Assembly: GCA_019075865.1 (NCBI GenBank) | Contig: JAGXAN010000005.1 | Location: 1-64,000 of the forward strand | Direction of reading: 5' to 3' | DNA length: 64,000 bases | Origin: Hyphomicrobiales bacterium | Lineage (GTDB): Bacteria; Pseudomonadota; Alphaproteobacteria; Rhizobiales; Beijerinckiaceae | Shown: piece by piece, positions 33,386 through 42,663 of the stretch | Position numbering within the stretch: position 1 is the stretch's first letter | Layout: every line of letters starts with the position of its first letter | Translations under genes and position numbers: made by a program | The notes under the pieces: generated by a model | Databases searched by the model: none | What the model saw: only the letters and a program-made list of their open reading frames with translations | What the model was told of the DNA's origin: nothing

Positions 33386-35371
33386 ATGAAATTCTCCCCC
33401 GCCTTTCTCGATGAAATACGCGCCCGCGTGCCGGTGTCGGAAGTGGTGTCTTTGCGGGTCAAGCTGAAGAAGCAGGGGCGGGAATGGCGCGGCCTGTCGC
33501 CGTTTGGGGCCGAGAAAACCCCATCGTTTTACGTGAACGACCAAAAAGGCTTTTTCCACGATTTTTCGTCCGGCAAGCATGGCGACGGCTTTGGCTTCCT
33601 GATGGAGACCGAAGGCCTGTCCTTCCCCGAAGCCGTTGAAAAGCTGGCCGGAATGGCCGGATTGCCGATGCCGGTGGAAACCGAACAGAGCCGCGCCGTT
33701 GAGCAGGCCCGCGCCGATTTGAGCGACGTGCTCGAATGGGCTGCCGCTTATTTTGAAGCGCAATTGCAGGCCCGCGATGGTGCCAAGGCGCGCGGCTACC
33801 TCGCCGATCGCGGCATATTGGCGGACATGCAGCAGCATTTCCGCATCGGTTATGCGCCCAATGCCCGTTTTGGCCTTCGCGAAGCGCTGGCGATGAAGGG
33901 TGCCAGCGTCGAAACCATGATCGAAGCCGGATTGTTGATCCACGGCGAAGATATTGCCGTGCCCTATGACCGCTTCCGCGAGCGGGTCATGTTTCCCATT
34001 TGCGACCGCGCCGGCAAGGTGATTGCCTTTGGCGGCCGTGCGCTCGACCCGCAAGCGCAGGCCAAATATCTCAACTCGCCCGAAACCCCGCTGTTTCACA
34101 AGGGCAACGTGCTGTTCAACCACCACAACGCCCGCAAAGCCGCACATGATCGCGGCGTAGTGATTGCGGTGGAAGGCTATATTGACGTGGTCAGCATGAC
34201 CAGCGTTGGCATTCCCCATGTCGTGGCGCCACTTGGCACGGCGCTTGGGCCGGAGCAATGCAAGTTGTTATGGAAAATGGCGGAAGCGCCGATTTTGTGT
34301 TTTGACGGGGACAAAGCCGGACGCAAGGCCGCCTATCGCGCGGTGGAAACCGCGCTGCCTTTGCTCGGACCCGGCCGCACCTTCCGCTTTGCCTTGCTGC
34401 CGGAGGGGCAAGACCCGGACGATTTCGCCAGGGCTGGCGGTGCTGCGGCCTTCACCCCGTTGCTCGAAGGCGCATTGCCCTTGGTGGAATTGCTCTGGCA
34501 ACGCGAATGGGAAGCGCACCCGCTGGAGACCCCCGAGCAAAAGGCCGCCTTCGAGCGCCGCCTCAAGGACAGCGTCAAACTGATCACCGATGATGTATTG
34601 CGCGCCCATTATTTCGACCATCTGACCGAGAAACTGAACCGCCAGTTCCATCGCGGCGCCTTTAGCCAGAATATGGCCCCGCACCGCAATGGACAACCGG
34701 CGTTCAATCGCGCCGCCACGCCGCGCGGCAGTCTGGCGGGCCGGGCAATGATGGCACGCAAATTTGCCAGCAACCTGCAGCAGGGCGACGCCAGCCTGCC
34801 ACCCATGATTGGCAATTCGCTGGCCAATTCCGCACTTTTCCGGCCCGGCCCCGTCGCCTATTCACCGCGCGCGACCATGATATTGCTGATTATCATGCAC
34901 CATCCGCCGCTTTTGGCCCAGCATGTCGAGGAAATCGCATCGCTGGAATTTGCCAACAAGGATCAAGAGCGCATGCGCCAGGCCCTCGTGCATCTGGCCG
35001 CAGAATATTTTGCAGACCACAGCGCACTGGAAAAATCGATCGATCAACTCGGTTTGGGCGAGATTCGGGCAAAACTGGAGAGTTTCGCCGCAATTTCGTC
35101 GCTTTGGTCTGTCAGCCCGCAAGCGGCTCAATCGGATGCAGATTTGGGATTGCATCAGGCTTTGACCTTGCATCGCAAGACTCATGCATTACATCAAGCT
35201 TTGCGCCATGCGCAGGGACTTTTGGGCAATTCAGACGCAGACGCGGCAACCAGCGAACTTTCCTTCGCGCGCATGCGGGACATTCAGGAGCAATTGGCGG
35301 CACTGGAAGGAACAGAGGCGAGCATGGACGGATTTGGCAGCCATTCGGGCCATGCCAGCCCCGATTTATGA
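33386..35371 (+). CDS. dnaG: DNA primase without zinc-binding cysteines
   Basis: 661 residues. Synthesises RNA primers at the replication fork with DnaB helicase. Order: N-terminal CHC2-type domain (residues ~1-105), TOPRIM/polymerase core (ARFGLREALAMKG, FPICDRAGKVIAFGGRAL, VIAVEGYIDVVSM, APLGTALGPEQ, LCFDGDKAGRKAAYRA), and a C-terminal helicase-binding region. In the N-terminal domain the four Zn ligands of E. coli DnaG (C40, H43, C61, C64) are replaced by S38, G41, D59 and S62, so no Zn site remains, though EKTPSFYV is kept. It precedes rpoD by 154 bases, the classical macromolecular-synthesis order. Confidence 0.95.
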   Translation: MKFSPAFLDEIRARVPVSEVVSLRVKLKKQGREWRGLSPFGAEKTPSFYVNDQKGFFHDFSSGKHGDGFGFLMETEGLSFPEAVEKLAGMAGLPMPVETEQSRAVEQARADLSDVLEWAAAYFEAQLQARDGAKARGYLADRGILADMQQHFRIGYAPNARFGLREALAMKGASVETMIEAGLLIHGEDIAVPYDRFRERVMFPICDRAGKVIAFGGRALDPQAQAKYLNSPETPLFHKGNVLFNHHNARKAAHDRGVVIAVEGYIDVVSMTSVGIPHVVAPLGTALGPEQCKLLWKMAEAPILCFDGDKAGRKAAYRAVETALPLLGPGRTFRFALLPEGQDPDDFARAGGAAAFTPLLEGALPLVELLWQREWEAHPLETPEQKAAFERRLKDSVKLITDDVLRAHYFDHLTEKLNRQFHRGAFSQNMAPHRNGQPAFNRAATPRGSLAGRAMMARKFASNLQQGDASLPPMIGNSLANSALFRPGPVAYSPRATMILLIIMHHPPLLAQHVEEIASLEFANKDQERMRQALVHLAAEYFADHSALEKSIDQLGLGEIRAKLESFAAISSLWSVSPQAAQSDADLGLHQALTLHRKTHALHQALRHAQGLLGNSDADAATSELSFARMRDIQEQLAALEGTEASMDGFGSHSGHASPDL

Positions 35372-35416
35372 CAATCTTGCACTTTTTTCCAGAAAACCTT
35401 AATTGGAAGCGGATAG

Positions 35417-35431
35417 TTAACGCAGACTTAA
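35417..35431. promoter_or_regulatory. Candidate CtrA binding site upstream of rpoD
   Basis: TTAACGCAGACTTAA is an exact TTAA-N7-TTAA match in the 154-base region between dnaG and rpoD, 95 bases before the rpoD start codon. A possible -10, TATATT, lies at 35455. If functional, the housekeeping sigma factor gene would be under cell-cycle control in this organism. Not tested. Confidence 0.4.
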
Positions 35432-35525
35432 GCAGGTGTGGTTGTAGCTGAAGCTATATTCCAGAAATATACACGCTCCTTGCCGACGGGCTTTGAGGGG
35501 CAGAAATTTGGCGGAGAAGGCAAAA

Positions 35526-37562
35526 ATGGCGAAAAAAGAAGACGACAAAGGCGAAGCAGGTATTGCCGTCGCGGAGACCCCAGACAGCCCCTTGCTCGAT
35601 TTGTCGGATGCCGCCGTCAAGCGAATGATCAAGCTCGCCAAAAAGCGCGGCTTTGTCACCCATGCCGAATTGAACGCGGTATTGCCTTCTGAGGAAGTCA
35701 CCTCCGACCAGATCGAGGACGTGTACGCCATGCTCTCCGAAATGGGCATCAGCGTCAGCGAAGGCGATGATGCGGAAGATACCGAAGCCACCGCCGAGGA
35801 AGCTGCCGAGGACGAGGAAGTCGAAGGCGGCGATCTGGTGGAAGCAGCGCGCGGCGTGCCGACCGTTGCCAAGGCCAGTGAGCCGATGGATCGCACCGAT
35901 GATCCGGTGCGCATGTATCTGCGCGAAATGGGTTCGGTCGAATTGCTGTCGCGCGACGGCGAAATTGCCATCGCCAAACGCATCGAGGCCGGCCGCGAGG
36001 CGATGATCGCCGGGCTTTGCGAAAGCCCGCTGACCTTTCAGGCCATCATCATCTGGCGTGATGAATTGAACGACGGCAAAGTGCTGCTGCGCGAGATCAT
36101 TGATCTTGAAGCCACCTATGCCGGGCCGGACGGCAAGAACACCCCGAAGATCGACATGACTGCGCCCGGCGCGCAAGAGGCACTGGCAGCCCGTATGGCC
36201 CCCGCCACAGCGCCCAGCGAGCCCCCGGCCGGCCTCGACGGTGAAATACCGCCGATGGAGGAGAATTTTGACGACGAGGACGATATGGAAAACTCCGTAT
36301 CGCTTTCGGCCATGGAAGCGGAACTGAAACCAAAGGTGCTGGACACTTTTGACCGCATCGCCGACGCCTACAAGAAATTGCGTCGCCTTCAGGAACAGAA
36401 CGTCGAAAACAAGTTGAATTCCGAAGTCCTGAGCCCGGCCCAGGAGCGCAAATACAAGTCGATCAAGAAAGACATCGTCGTTGATGTGAAATCGCTGTCG
36501 CTCAACCAGAACCGCATTGATGCGCTGGTCGGGCAGCTTTATGAAATCAACCGTCGCCTGATCGGTTTTGAGACCAAACTTTTGCGCCTCGCCGAAGGCC
36601 ATGGCGTCTTGCGCGAGGATTTTCTCAAGCATCACCATAATTCCGAACTCGACCCCAAGTGGGTGCTGCGTGTCTCCAAGCTCGGCGGCCGTGGCTGGAA
36701 GGAATTCATTGCCCATGAAAAAGAGGCGGTGAAGGAATTGCGCGGCGACATCCACACGCTGGCCAATGAAACCGGTCTTGAAATCCAGGAATTCCGCCGA
36801 ATCGTGTTGATGGTGCAAAAAGGCGAGCGCGAAGCGCGGCAGGCCAAGAAGGAAATGGTCGAGGCCAATCTGCGCCTCGTCATCTCGATTGCCAAGAAAT
36901 ACACCAACCGTGGTTTGCAATTTCTCGATCTCATTCAGGAAGGCAATATCGGCCTGATGAAGGCGGTCGACAAATTCGAATATCGGCGCGGCTATAAATT
37001 CTCGACCTATGCCACCTGGTGGATCCGCCAGGCGATCACCCGCTCGATCGCCGATCAGGCCCGCACCATCCGCATTCCGGTGCACATGATCGAGACCATC
37101 AACAAGATCGTGCGCACGTCGCGCCAGATGCTGCATGAAATCGGCCGCGAACCGACGCCCGAGGAATTGGCTGAAAAGCTGGCCATGCCACTGGAAAAAG
37201 TCCGCAAGGTGCTGAAAATTGCCAAAGAGCCGATCAGCCTCGAAACGCCGATCGGCGACGAGGAAGATTCGCACCTTGGCGACTTCATCGAAGACAAAAA
37301 CGCGCTTTTGCCAATTGACGCGGCCATTCAGAGCAATCTTCGCGAGACCACGACCCGGGTTCTGGCATCCCTGACGCCGCGTGAGGAGCGTGTGCTGCGC
37401 ATGCGCTTTGGCATTGGCATGAACCAGGATCACACGCTGGAGGAAGTGGGCCAGCAATTCTCGGTGACGCGCGAGCGTATTCGCCAGATTGAGGCCAAAG
37501 CGCTGCGCAAGCTCAAGCACCCGTCGCGCTCGCGCAAATTGCGCAGCTTCCTCGACAATTAA
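35526..37562 (+). CDS. rpoD: RNA polymerase primary sigma factor (sigma-70)
   Basis: 678 residues. Directs RNA polymerase to housekeeping promoters. Region 1.1 is near the N-terminus ([20 protein letters not shown]), followed by an acidic stretch, region 1.2 ([20 protein letters not shown]), a non-conserved domain, region 2 ([60 protein letters not shown]), region 3 and region 4 ([40 protein letters not shown]). ATG 35526 has GGAGAAGG upstream; an earlier GTG-type start at 35493 is not used. A perfect 11-bp hairpin follows. Confidence 0.97.
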   Translation: MAKKEDDKGEAGIAVAETPDSPLLDLSDAAVKRMIKLAKKRGFVTHAELNAVLPSEEVTSDQIEDVYAMLSEMGISVSEGDDAEDTEATAEEAAEDEEVEGGDLVEAARGVPTVAKASEPMDRTDDPVRMYLREMGSVELLSRDGEIAIAKRIEAGREAMIAGLCESPLTFQAIIIWRDELNDGKVLLREIIDLEATYAGPDGKNTPKIDMTAPGAQEALAARMAPATAPSEPPAGLDGEIPPMEENFDDEDDMENSVSLSAMEAELKPKVLDTFDRIADAYKKLRRLQEQNVENKLNSEVLSPAQERKYKSIKKDIVVDVKSLSLNQNRIDALVGQLYEINRRLIGFETKLLRLAEGHGVLREDFLKHHHNSELDPKWVLRVSKLGGRGWKEFIAHEKEAVKELRGDIHTLANETGLEIQEFRRIVLMVQKGEREARQAKKEMVEANLRLVISIAKKYTNRGLQFLDLIQEGNIGLMKAVDKFEYRRGYKFSTYATWWIRQAITRSIADQARTIRIPVHMIETINKIVRTSRQMLHEIGREPTPEELAEKLAMPLEKVRKVLKIAKEPISLETPIGDEEDSHLGDFIEDKNALLPIDAAIQSNLRETTTRVLASLTPREERVLRMRFGIGMNQDHTLEEVGQQFSVTRERIRQIEAKALRKLKHPSRSRKLRSFLDN

Positions 37563-37577
37563 GCGCGCCAACGCATT

Positions 37578-37609
37578 CGATGCAGGCCCCGGTTCAACGG
37601 CCTGCATCG
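37578..37609 (+). terminator. Hairpin after rpoD
   Basis: Perfect 11-bp stem CGATGCAGGCC/GGCCTGCATCG with a 10-nt loop begins 16 bases after the rpoD stop. There is no T-run directly after it, but GGCCGGTTTT repeated twice follows. A likely terminator or transcript-end stabiliser. Confidence 0.6.
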
Positions 37610-37648
37610 CAGTGGCCGGTTTTGGGCCGGTTTTGGCATAAACTGAAA

Positions 37649-37725
37649 TGGTGGTCCCGACGTGATTCGAACACGTGGCCTTCGGTTTAGGAAACCGCTG
37701 CTCTATCCGGCTGAGCTACGGAACC
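37649..37725 (-). tRNA. tRNA-Arg (anticodon CCT)
   Basis: Reverse complement folds as a 77-nt tRNA. The acceptor GGTTCCG/CGGGACC uses 119-125 and 53-59 of block 37600, the discriminator is A and CCA is encoded at 37649-37651. The anticodon loop TTCCTAA gives CCT, reading AGG. The T-arm contains GTTCGAATC. The anticodon stem has one G-A mismatch at its outer pair. Confidence 0.94.
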
Positions 37726-37899
37726 ACTCACCCTCTGAATAGCATTTTTGGGCGAAAAGAAAACCAATTTGACGCTGCAATGGTGCCAAGGCGCGCCATT
37801 GTCGTCTTTCCTGCACTTTTCCCATGCAATGTGGCTTGACCTTGTCACGGTTTGGCTTGCAAAACGCGGCTGCAATCGTGATCAGAGAAAGGCTCCCCC

Positions 37900-39147
37900 A
37901 TGGCGCATGCTGCACCCGTCTCCCCACTGGCTCCCAAGACGATTTCGGAACTTCCGGGCATTGAGGGCGTGCGCTTTGCCAGTGGCGCTGCTGGCATTCG
38001 CTACAAGGGCCGCACCGATGTCATGCTGGCACTGCTCGACGAGGGCACGACCGTGGCCGGCGTTTTCACCCGCTCCAAATGCCCCTCGGCACCGGTAGAC
38101 TGGTGCCGCGAAAACCTCAAACACGGCACCGCGCGCGCCATATTGGTCAACTCGGGCAATGCCAATGCCTTCACCGGCGCGGTGGGCGCTGCTGCCACCC
38201 GGCTTTCGGCAGAACTGGCGGCCAAGGCTACCGGCGCGCCGCTGGAGAGCATATTTCTGGCTTCCACCGGCGTCATTGGCGAGCCGCTCGACGCTTCCAA
38301 GTTTGACGGCGTGCTCGGCAATCTCGCCGCCACCGCCCGTCAGGATGGCCTGCTGAGCGCCGCCAAAGCCATCATGACCACCGACACCTTCCCAAAAGTC
38401 GCCAGCCTCACCACGCAGATCGGCGGCGTGCCGGTGACATTGTCGGGCATGGCCAAGGGCGCGGGCATGATCGCCCCCGACATGGCCACCATGCTGAGCT
38501 TTGTGTTTACCGACGCCGCCATCGCCGCCCCGGTTTTGCAAAAGCTGCTGTCACGCGCCGTGCGCGGTTCGTTCAATTCCATCACGGTGGACAGCGATAC
38601 CTCGACCTCGGATACGTTGATGCTGTTTGCCACGGGCGCGGCGGCCAAGCGCGGCGCCCCGGCCATTACCGTGGAAGGCGACAAGCGCCTTGGCGACTTT
38701 ACCCGCGCGCTTGGCAAACTGCTGCGCGATCTCGCCCAGCAGGTGGTGCGTGATGGCGAAGGCGCCCGCAAATTCATCGAAATCTGCGTGAAAGGTGCCA
38801 CCAGCGCCCAAGCCGCCAAGCGCATCGCCCTTTCCATCGCCAATTCACCCTTGGTCAAAACCGCTGTCGCCGGCGAAGATGCCAATTGGGGCCGCATTGT
38901 AATGGCGGTCGGAAAAGCCGGCGAACAAGCCAAACGAGATGAATTGAGCATCTGCTTTGGTGGCATTCGCGTCGCCCAAAAGGGCTTGCGCGATCCGGAT
39001 TACAATGAAGCCGATGTATCCGCTTATATGCGTGGCGAAAAAATTGATATTGAAGTGGACCTTGCGCTGGGACGCGGCAAAGCTATTGTATGGACCTGTG
39101 ATTTGACCAAAGAATATGTCGCCATTAACGGTGATTATCGATCTTAA
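37900..39147 (+). CDS. argJ: Bifunctional glutamate N-acetyltransferase/amino-acid acetyltransferase (ArgJ)
   Basis: 415 residues. Transfers acetyl from N-acetylornithine to glutamate, recycling the acetyl group in arginine synthesis, and may also make N-acetylglutamate from acetyl-CoA. The precursor self-cleaves at the conserved [14 protein letters not shown], where T197 becomes the catalytic N-terminal nucleophile. Other family blocks are [28 protein letters not shown] and [22 protein letters not shown] 37900 has GAAAGG upstream. Followed by a lipoprotein and mutT in the same direction. Confidence 0.95.
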   Translation: MAHAAPVSPLAPKTISELPGIEGVRFASGAAGIRYKGRTDVMLALLDEGTTVAGVFTRSKCPSAPVDWCRENLKHGTARAILVNSGNANAFTGAVGAAATRLSAELAAKATGAPLESIFLASTGVIGEPLDASKFDGVLGNLAATARQDGLLSAAKAIMTTDTFPKVASLTTQIGGVPVTLSGMAKGAGMIAPDMATMLSFVFTDAAIAAPVLQKLLSRAVRGSFNSITVDSDTSTSDTLMLFATGAAAKRGAPAITVEGDKRLGDFTRALGKLLRDLAQQVVRDGEGARKFIEICVKGATSAQAAKRIALSIANSPLVKTAVAGEDANWGRIVMAVGKAGEQAKRDELSICFGGIRVAQKGLRDPDYNEADVSAYMRGEKIDIEVDLALGRGKAIVWTCDLTKEYVAINGDYRS

Positions 39148-39159
39148 AAGGAGGATATT

Positions 39160-39678
39160 ATGCGCAAAGTTTTGATTTATATTACATTTTCTTTATTCTT
39201 GGCTGGCTGCCAGACGTCCGAAAATATCGTCCCGATTGACGCCAGCTTCAACCCCGCCGAGGCGCAGTTCATCAACCGTAACGGCGATGGCGAAATCAGG
39301 GGACAGGTATTTTTAAGCGGGGAAAGCGGCCATGTGCACAAGGGCGCGGGCGAAATCGTCCGCCTGATCCCCGCCTCAAGCTATGCCCGCCAGCGTTTCA
39401 GCCGCCTCTATGGTGGCAGCAAATATGTCGCGATTGGCGACTATCCCAAGGCTACGCAAACCGACCCAAATTATATAAAGTACATTCGCCTCACCAAAAC
39501 CGATGCCAGCGGGCGCTTCCGCTTTGACCACGTTGCCCCCGGTAATTATTATATTTCCTCGCAAGTCTTGTGGAAGAAATCCGGCGATGCCCGCCCCCAG
39601 GGTGGCGCGATGTATGACACCGTCAAGATCACCGGTCAGGAAGATGGCCCGGTGCCCGTCGTCGTTTCCGGCACATGA
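39160..39678 (+). CDS. Lipoprotein with a carboxypeptidase-regulatory-like fold
   Basis: 172 residues. Signal peptide MRKVLIYITFSLFLAGCQTS with lipobox LAGC, so the mature protein is lipid-anchored at Cys17. The later part, TKTDASGRFRFDHVAPGNYY, resembles the beta-sandwich of carboxypeptidase regulatory-like domains that often occur in exported proteins. AAGGAGG stands 6 bases before ATG 39160, an excellent site. Function unknown. It overlaps mutT by 4 bases (ATGA). Confidence 0.8.
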   Translation: MRKVLIYITFSLFLAGCQTSENIVPIDASFNPAEAQFINRNGDGEIRGQVFLSGESGHVHKGAGEIVRLIPASSYARQRFSRLYGGSKYVAIGDYPKATQTDPNYIKYIRLTKTDASGRFRFDHVAPGNYYISSQVLWKKSGDARPQGGAMYDTVKITGQEDGPVPVVVSGT

Positions 39679-40076
39679 AGCTGCTGCTCGTCGTTGCCGT
39701 CGCTTTGGTCGACAAGGATAATCGGGTGCTCATATCGCAGCGCCCGATGGACAAGACCCTGGGGGGCCTTTGGGAATTCCCCGGTGGCAAGCTGGAGCCG
39801 GGCGAGCGCCCCGAAACCGCGCTGATCCGCGAATTGCAGGAGGAGCTTGGCATTGATGTTGAGGCCCCCTGCCTGGCCCCGCTGGCCTTTGCCAGCCACG
39901 CCTATCCCGATTTTCACCTGTTGATGCCGCTCTATGTCTGCCGACGTTGGAAGGGTCAGATCCAGGGCCGTGAAGGCCAGGCCATCAAATGGGTGAGGCC
40001 GCAGAATTTGCGCCAGTTTCCCATGCCCCCCGCCGATGAGCCGCTAATTCCGCATTTAATTGATCTATTGCTTTAA
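39675..40076 (+). CDS. mutT: 8-oxo-dGTP diphosphatase, MutT-like Nudix hydrolase
   Basis: 133 residues. Hydrolyses oxidised dGTP to prevent A-C transversions. The Nudix box is complete: G38 to about I60, containing GKLEPGERPETALIREL and QEELGI. The C-terminal end (IKWVRPQNLRQFPMPPADEP) matches MutT proteins, including the substrate-recognising Asp-Glu-Pro region. ATG 39675 overlaps the stop of the lipoprotein gene. The argJ-lipoprotein-mutT string seems cotranscribed; argJ-mutT proximity is common in this group. Confidence 0.9.
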   Translation: MKLLLVVAVALVDKDNRVLISQRPMDKTLGGLWEFPGGKLEPGERPETALIRELQEELGIDVEAPCLAPLAFASHAYPDFHLLMPLYVCRRWKGQIQGREGQAIKWVRPQNLRQFPMPPADEPLIPHLIDLLL

Positions 40077-40353
40077 GGGTCGGTCAACTTTCATTACCTT
40101 GCTTAAAAATCGGTTCATTTATTTCCTAAATATTTCAACCCGTTGATTTTACAACAGATAACACCAGTCTTGTGTCGACTGCGGCCCCGCTCGCATGCGC
40201 CTGTTCCAGCCTTTTATTGTGCAAGCAATGGCTGCGCCCGCCAATAGGCCGGCATTTACACGATGTCATCAAGACAGTGTTCACAATTTGCGCGCTTAAG
40301 TTTGGGTCATATTTTTGTACGCATCCCGAATTTTGGGTACCAAGAGGCTGGTC

Positions 40354-41865
40354 ATGAAGAGCACATTCAAATTTAGCAATGCACTTGCGCTCCTCACAAG
40401 GTTTGGCAAGGACCGCCGAGGCAATTTTGGCATCATTTTCGGCATGGCGCTTTTGCCCATGCTCGGATTTGTTGGCATGGCCATTGATTACACCCGCGCC
40501 ACCGAGGTCAAAAACTCGCTGAATGCAGCAGCCGATGCCGCGGCACTCGCCGCCGTGGCCCAATCGCGCTCCACCAAGCTTCCCGCGGACCCCAGCCATG
40601 TCTGGGGCATTATGAACGGTGCTTCACGAGACAGCCAGTTCATCAATGCTTCCGCTTCGGTCAAAAATCCCAACGGCAACCCGACAACGGCGGCCATGCC
40701 GGCCGGCGGCGGTGGTGGTGCTTGCGTCGCCCCGTCCACGCCCGGTGCCGTGCCATTTGATTTTACCCAGTGCATGCAGGCCAACAGTTCGACCGCGCAA
40801 GTGCAATATACGGCGGAAGTGCCCACCATTTTCATGCAGGTGCTGGGTTTTCACACCATGCAGGTCACCGGCACCGCGACCGCCAAATCAACATTTGCCA
40901 CCTACCTGAACTTCTTCATGGTGCTGGACAATTCACCTTCCATGGGCCTTGCCGGTTCGCCGACGGATTTGGCCAACATGCAGACTGCCACCACGGGCCT
41001 GAAGGACCCGCAGAGCGGCGGCACTGACAGCATGGGCTGCGCCTTTGCCTGCCACGTCATGCCGGGCAATCTGCCCAAAGGCGTCACCGAGGATTATTAC
41101 AAGGTCGCCAAAGACAACAATATTCTTACCCGTATCGATTACATGAAATCGGCGGTCACCAGCCTGCTGAACACCGCCAACACCTACACCCAGATTCCGA
41201 ACCAGTTCCAGTTCGGTCTCTACAGCTTCAACACGCCCTGCACTTTATCGCCCTCAGATTGCACCACCTACAATGAAGGCACCGCAGAAGTGGCACCCTT
41301 GCAGCCGGTCAATGCCGCCAACCTGCCCAACATGGTCAATGCGGTCGATGGCATTGATCTGGCTTATACGCTGCCCGGCAATCCCGATGATCAGACCGAC
41401 ATTGATGGCGGCCTGACCTACGTGAAAGGTAAAATCCCTTCCACCTACACCACACCATCACCCCCTTCCAATTTCGTGGTTCTGGTGTCTGACGGTTTGC
41501 AGGACAAGGTTGACAATTCCAATTGCAGGAACAAGAAACCTGCTTATGCATGGCCGGGCGGTTGCCGCCACATTGCCACCGTCACGCAATCCGTATGTCA
41601 GGCGATCAAGGCCACTGGGGCACAGGTAGCCGTGGTTTACACCCCCTACCTTTATATTTCTCAGGCCGAAGATAGCTGGACCTACACCCACGTTGATCCC
41701 ATGACCACAACCGATGCAAACGGCAATTCGATAGACTCGACGGCGCTTCAATCCTGCGCTTCCAGTCCCGGACTGTTTGTAGCCACAGGTCCCGGCATCA
41801 GTATTGGTGACGCGTTGAACACCATTTTCAAGAACGCACTCGCCCAGACCGTGCTGACCAAGTAA
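40354..41865 (+). CDS. TadE/TadG-family pilus-related protein with a von Willebrand A domain
   Basis: 503 residues. The N-terminus after RRGNFGIIFGMALLPMLGFVG is a single hydrophobic segment followed by AIDYTRATEVKNSLNAAADA and AALAAVAQ, the signature of TadG-like proteins (the pre-pilin-like TadE/G motif). A vWA domain follows with the MIDAS DNSPS in FFMVLDNSPSMG, a Thr in QTDIDGGLTYV and Asp in VVLVSDGLQD. TadG proteins are linked to Flp pilus assembly or cell surface adhesion. ATG 40354 has AAGAGG upstream. A 277-base leader precedes it, and tandem repeats follow. Confidence 0.88.
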   Translation: MKSTFKFSNALALLTRFGKDRRGNFGIIFGMALLPMLGFVGMAIDYTRATEVKNSLNAAADAAALAAVAQSRSTKLPADPSHVWGIMNGASRDSQFINASASVKNPNGNPTTAAMPAGGGGGACVAPSTPGAVPFDFTQCMQANSSTAQVQYTAEVPTIFMQVLGFHTMQVTGTATAKSTFATYLNFFMVLDNSPSMGLAGSPTDLANMQTATTGLKDPQSGGTDSMGCAFACHVMPGNLPKGVTEDYYKVAKDNNILTRIDYMKSAVTSLLNTANTYTQIPNQFQFGLYSFNTPCTLSPSDCTTYNEGTAEVAPLQPVNAANLPNMVNAVDGIDLAYTLPGNPDDQTDIDGGLTYVKGKIPSTYTTPSPPSNFVVLVSDGLQDKVDNSNCRNKKPAYAWPGGCRHIATVTQSVCQAIKATGAQVAVVYTPYLYISQAEDSWTYTHVDPMTTTDANGNSIDSTALQSCASSPGLFVATGPGISIGDALNTIFKNALAQTVLTK

Positions 41866-41886
41866 CCAAAAATTCGACGCCACCCC

Positions 41887-42321
41887 CCTCGCAATGACGG
41901 ATATATAAACACCGTCATTGCGAGAAGCGCTTGCGCCGAAGCAAGCAAGGTCAACCGGGAAGCGCGCAGCCCAGCCCCAGCCCCACACCCCACCTCTGGC
42001 TTGCCGCGTCGCAAGGGCTCCTCGCAATGACGGCCCCGTAACCCACGTCATTGCGAGAAGCACTTGCGCCGAAGCAAGCAAGGTCAACCGGGAAGCGCGC
42101 AGCCCAGCCCCAGCCCCACAATCCCCCTCTGGCTTGCCGCGTCGCTAGGGCTCCTCGCAATGACGGCCCCGTAACCAACATCATTGCGAGAAGCTCTTGC
42201 GCCGAAGCAACCCAGATCAACCGGGAAAGCGCAGCCCAACCCGAGCCCCACACCCCACCTCTGGCTTGCCGCGTCGCGAGGGCTCCTCGCAATGACGGCC
42301 TCATAACCCACGTCATTGCGA
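41887..42321 (+). repeat. Three tandem ~133-bp palindromic repeat units (REP/BIME-like)
   Basis: Units start at 41914, 42047 and 42180, and a fourth fragment starts at 42312; a left half-unit lies at 41887-41900. Each unit begins GTCATTGCGAGAAGC and ends GGGCTCCTCGCAATGAC, so its ends are inverted repeats able to form a long hairpin. Copies differ at roughly 10-15 positions. This type of GTCATTGCGAG repeat is common in proteobacterial genomes. It lies between the TadG-like gene and tRNA-Leu. No protein-coding frame here is credible, though several short frames run through it because of the repeats. Confidence 0.92.
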
Positions 42322-42394
42322 TAATTTTCTCCCGCACCCGGTTGACGTCTTCGGTTCGCCAGCTATATTGCGCCTCACTTGCGCTAGTGCGTAA

Positions 42395-42479
42395 GCCCCT
42401 GTGGCGGAACTGGTAGACGCGCTCGACTCAAAATCGAGTTCTGAAAAGAGTGCTGGTTCGATTCCGGCCAGGGGCACCA
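42395..42479 (+). tRNA. tRNA-Leu (anticodon CAA)
   Basis: 85-nt class II tRNA with the acceptor GCCCCTG/CAGGGGC, A discriminator and encoded CCA at 42477-42479. The anticodon arm CTCGA-CTCAAAA-TCGAG gives CAA for TTG codons. The variable loop is long, as expected for leucine, and the T-arm is TGGTTCGATTCCG. Its 3' end forms the left attachment site of the integrated island. Confidence 0.96.
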
Positions 42480-42493
42480 AATCATCATTTTTC
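42457..42493 (+). repeat. attL: left attachment site of the island, tRNA-Leu 3' end
   Basis: The final 23 bases of tRNA-Leu plus 14 following bases match 48808-48843 with one base deleted in the right copy and one substitution. The tRNA copy remains intact, as expected when an element integrates at a tRNA 3' end and restores it. The paired copy marks the other boundary. Confidence 0.8.
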
Positions 42494-42611
42494 AGTGTCC
42501 GCCCTTGTCCGCCACCGTCCGAAATGTCATTAAATTTCAATGGATTACGGGCAAGCCAGCCGGAAAATCGTCCTTAGACGTCCCAATTCGTCCGCTTGCA
42601 GCCGCGTAAAA

Positions 42612-42632
42612 TGTTGGTACATTTGTTGGTAT
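42612..42632 (+). promoter_or_regulatory. Left copy of a 21-base repeat near the island end, probable integrase arm site
   Basis: A 21-base sequence starting TGTTGGTACA is repeated exactly at 48734-48754. It contains TGTTGGTA twice. Two inverted copies, ATACCAACA, stand between it and the integrase start. This layout resembles arm-type sites of P4-family integrases; the function is inferred from position. Confidence 0.55.
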
Positions 42633-42663
42633 CGTCGCCATACCAACAGAAACGATACCAACA

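Noticed and set aside
35454-37607. A 717-codon open frame opposite rpoD
   Set aside because: It lies exactly antisense to a confident rpoD gene, has no recognisable motif and no ribosome site, and follows from GC-rich codon bias on the coding strand.
41914-42311. Possible CRISPR array
   Set aside because: The units are ~133 bp, contiguous and palindromic, with no variable spacers between short identical repeats.
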